This document shows, piece after piece, positions 42,711 through 43,774 of a stretch of DNA of 43,774 bases. Every line of letters starts with the position of its first letter. The first letter of the stretch is position 1. The notes beneath the pieces are model-generated. The model worked only from the letters and a program-made list of their open reading frames with translations. It did no database searches and was not told where the DNA came from. Source of the DNA: an uncultured Paraprevotella sp. (GTDB taxonomy: Bacteria > Bacteroidota > Bacteroidia > Bacteroidales > Bacteroidaceae). The translations under genes and the position numbers were made by a program. The stretch is from contig CALUNJ010000010.1 in assembly GCA_944321975.1 (NCBI GenBank), forward strand, positions 1 to 43,774. Reading direction: 5' to 3'.

Positions 42711-43774
42711 TTAGTTTAACATTCTGATTACTTTATTCATGAGGTCTTGCATTTGGCAATCGTCATTTTTTATTGCTAAGCGGGTTTGGATTTTGCAATT
42801 AGCAAAAAAGAATAATTTGAACTGCGCACAATCGAATGACGACGGCATCATACAATCCCCTCTGTCCCTGAAATTTATACCGAAGCACCGTGAACACACC
42901 TTATTGAGCCTGCACCTTTTACACGGGCTTGGGTAATTCCTTATCTCCTCAAAATCAATGGTAGTGGATTTTAGGGCTTTCTCAACATTCATTGCGATGG
43001 GAGAGAAAATGTGACATGGATATTCCTTGCCGTTATAATCGTAGCAAACGATGTCACGACCCACGCGGCATGTATGGTCGATGGCATCTTCATAAAGTAT
43101 GTCCCACACGGGCAACGCCAGGTTTCCCACCCGTTCAATTTCTGGGTGATTTACGAAATAATCAACCAATAAATCTAATTGATGCTTCAGCATCTGAAGA
43201 TGTTCTTTTCGCCAACCTATATTGTCGCCAATCGCCAATGTAGGTCCTATCTGCTTAAAACCGGCCTCTATAAGAAATTTATAGCCATCATAGAAATGGC
43301 CTATAGTTTCTGGAGACAAAGTCATTTTAATTGACACATCAGGAAATGTCCCTGCAAAAAAAGACAAATCAATGCCATTGGCAGAACTACTGCGATTCAA
43401 ATTTTGCATTAAAATATCCCCATCGAAACTCAACGCAAGACTAAATCGTTCTTTATTATTTTTTAGCCATTTCCTCATCTCTGATGTTAGGAGCGTACCA
43501 TTAGTTGGCGCATGGACATTTCGTATTTTGACCTTAAATGTTTGTGCCCACAGCCATTCAGAAACTTCTTTGATTAAATCAAAGCTAAGTAATGGTTCTC
43601 CTCCCATAAACTGCACAATTACGCTGTCATAGTCTTCATTCAATGCTTCTATCGTTTTCTTGAGACATGATTTTGCCGTCTCTGCACTCATTTTGTGATG
43701 GGCTTTTTTAGGCTCATAACAATAGGAACAGCGCAGATTGCAGTCATACGTGATCAGAAGGATGATGGCTTTCG
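42711..43774 (-). CDS. Radical SAM/SPASM peptide maturase, 5' end outside window
   Basis: The frame stays open to the right edge; 353 codons are visible. The first visible residues KAIILLITYDCNLRCSYCYEP include the CxxxCxxC cluster motif of radical SAM enzymes, so only a short N-terminus is missing. The GGEP motif follows in FMGGEPLLSF. At the C-terminus a SPASM-type domain is present: CRVGRDIVCYDYNGKEYPCHIF, then CKRCRLNKVCSRCFGINF and further Cys (DCMM, DCAQFK), enough to bind two auxiliary 4Fe-4S clusters. SPASM enzymes of this layout install C-S or C-C links in peptides or act as sulfatase maturases. The adjacent Cys-rich small gene makes a peptide maturase more likely than a sulfatase one. 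Confidence 0.88.
   Translation of the reverse strand, partial: KAIILLITYDCNLRCSYCYEPKKAHHKMSAETAKSCLKKTIEALNEDYDSVIVQFMGGEPLLSFDLIKEVSEWLWAQTFKVKIRNVHAPTNGTLLTSEMRKWLKNNKERFSLALSFDGDILMQNLNRSSSANGIDLSFFAGTFPDVSIKMTLSPETIGHFYDGYKFLIEAGFKQIGPTLAIGDNIGWRKEHLQMLKHQLDLLVDYFVNHPEIERVGNLALPVWDILYEDAIDHTCRVGRDIVCYDYNGKEYPCHIFSPIAMNVEKALKSTTIDFEEIRNYPSPCKRCRLNKVCSRCFGINFRDRGDCMMPSSFDCAQFKLFFFANCKIQTRLAIKNDDCQMQDLMNKVIRMLN

Noticed and set aside
42711-43691. Start of the radical SAM gene at the Met at 43691
   Set aside because: The frame is open upstream to the window edge and encodes the CxxxCxxC cluster motif before that Met, so the true start is outside.

Overview
The window is a chromosomal segment from a Bacteroidales bacterium, probably Bacteroidaceae or a close relative. 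The evidence is the set of lineage-typical genes (GLUG surface protein, DUF5112/DUF5113-type sensor kinase, DUF4924, DUF4421, C69 dipeptidase, GH95 fucosidase) and several good matches to the Bacteroides -7 promoter element TAnnTTTG. Most of the window is GC-rich. The last ~2.9 kb is visibly AT-rich and looks acquired. No rRNA, tRNA, CRISPR array or transposase gene was seen.

Layout. 1-819: 3' end of a GLUG-repeat surface protein (+). 1173-10812 (-): a tight five-gene unit, fhs (formate-THF ligase), a giant two-module sensor kinase, its response regulator, a small membrane protein and the helicase pcrA. 11189-17308 (-): a six-gene operon with promoter and terminator (omega-amidase, iorA, iorB, aminotransferase, paaK, tandem-ACT protein) that reads as an aryl-amino-acid / 2-oxo-acid / aryl-CoA pathway. 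17573-21569 (-): GH95 alpha-L-fucosidase and an MFS sugar transporter separated by a 63-nt hairpin. 22303-23265 (-): ROK glucokinase. 23417-30528 (+): LysE, DUF4924, rfbD, prfC, tsaC, CLC channel, fmt. 30964-33654 (+): Gfo/Idh oxidoreductase, DUF4421 protein, uracil-DNA-glycosylase-like protein. 33793-40769 (-): NADH pyrophosphatase, phosphoglucomutase, then the nadC - M23 peptidase - C69 dipeptidase operon.

41100-43774 (-, running off the right edge): an AT-rich cassette of four close-packed genes: a radical SAM/SPASM peptide maturase, a 72-residue precursor-like peptide ending in a four-cysteine core, a MORN-repeat protein and a HExxH metallopeptidase-like protein. This looks like a ribosomally synthesised, post-translationally modified peptide (RiPP) system with an unusual partner set, and is the best candidate for an undescribed system here. 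The precursor leader and the N-terminus of the HExxH protein share an IES(M/L)xEV motif.

A second notable signal is a ~110-130 bp palindromic intergenic repeat family with three copies (998-1127, 21858-21989 inverted, and a diverged copy at 30636-30745).
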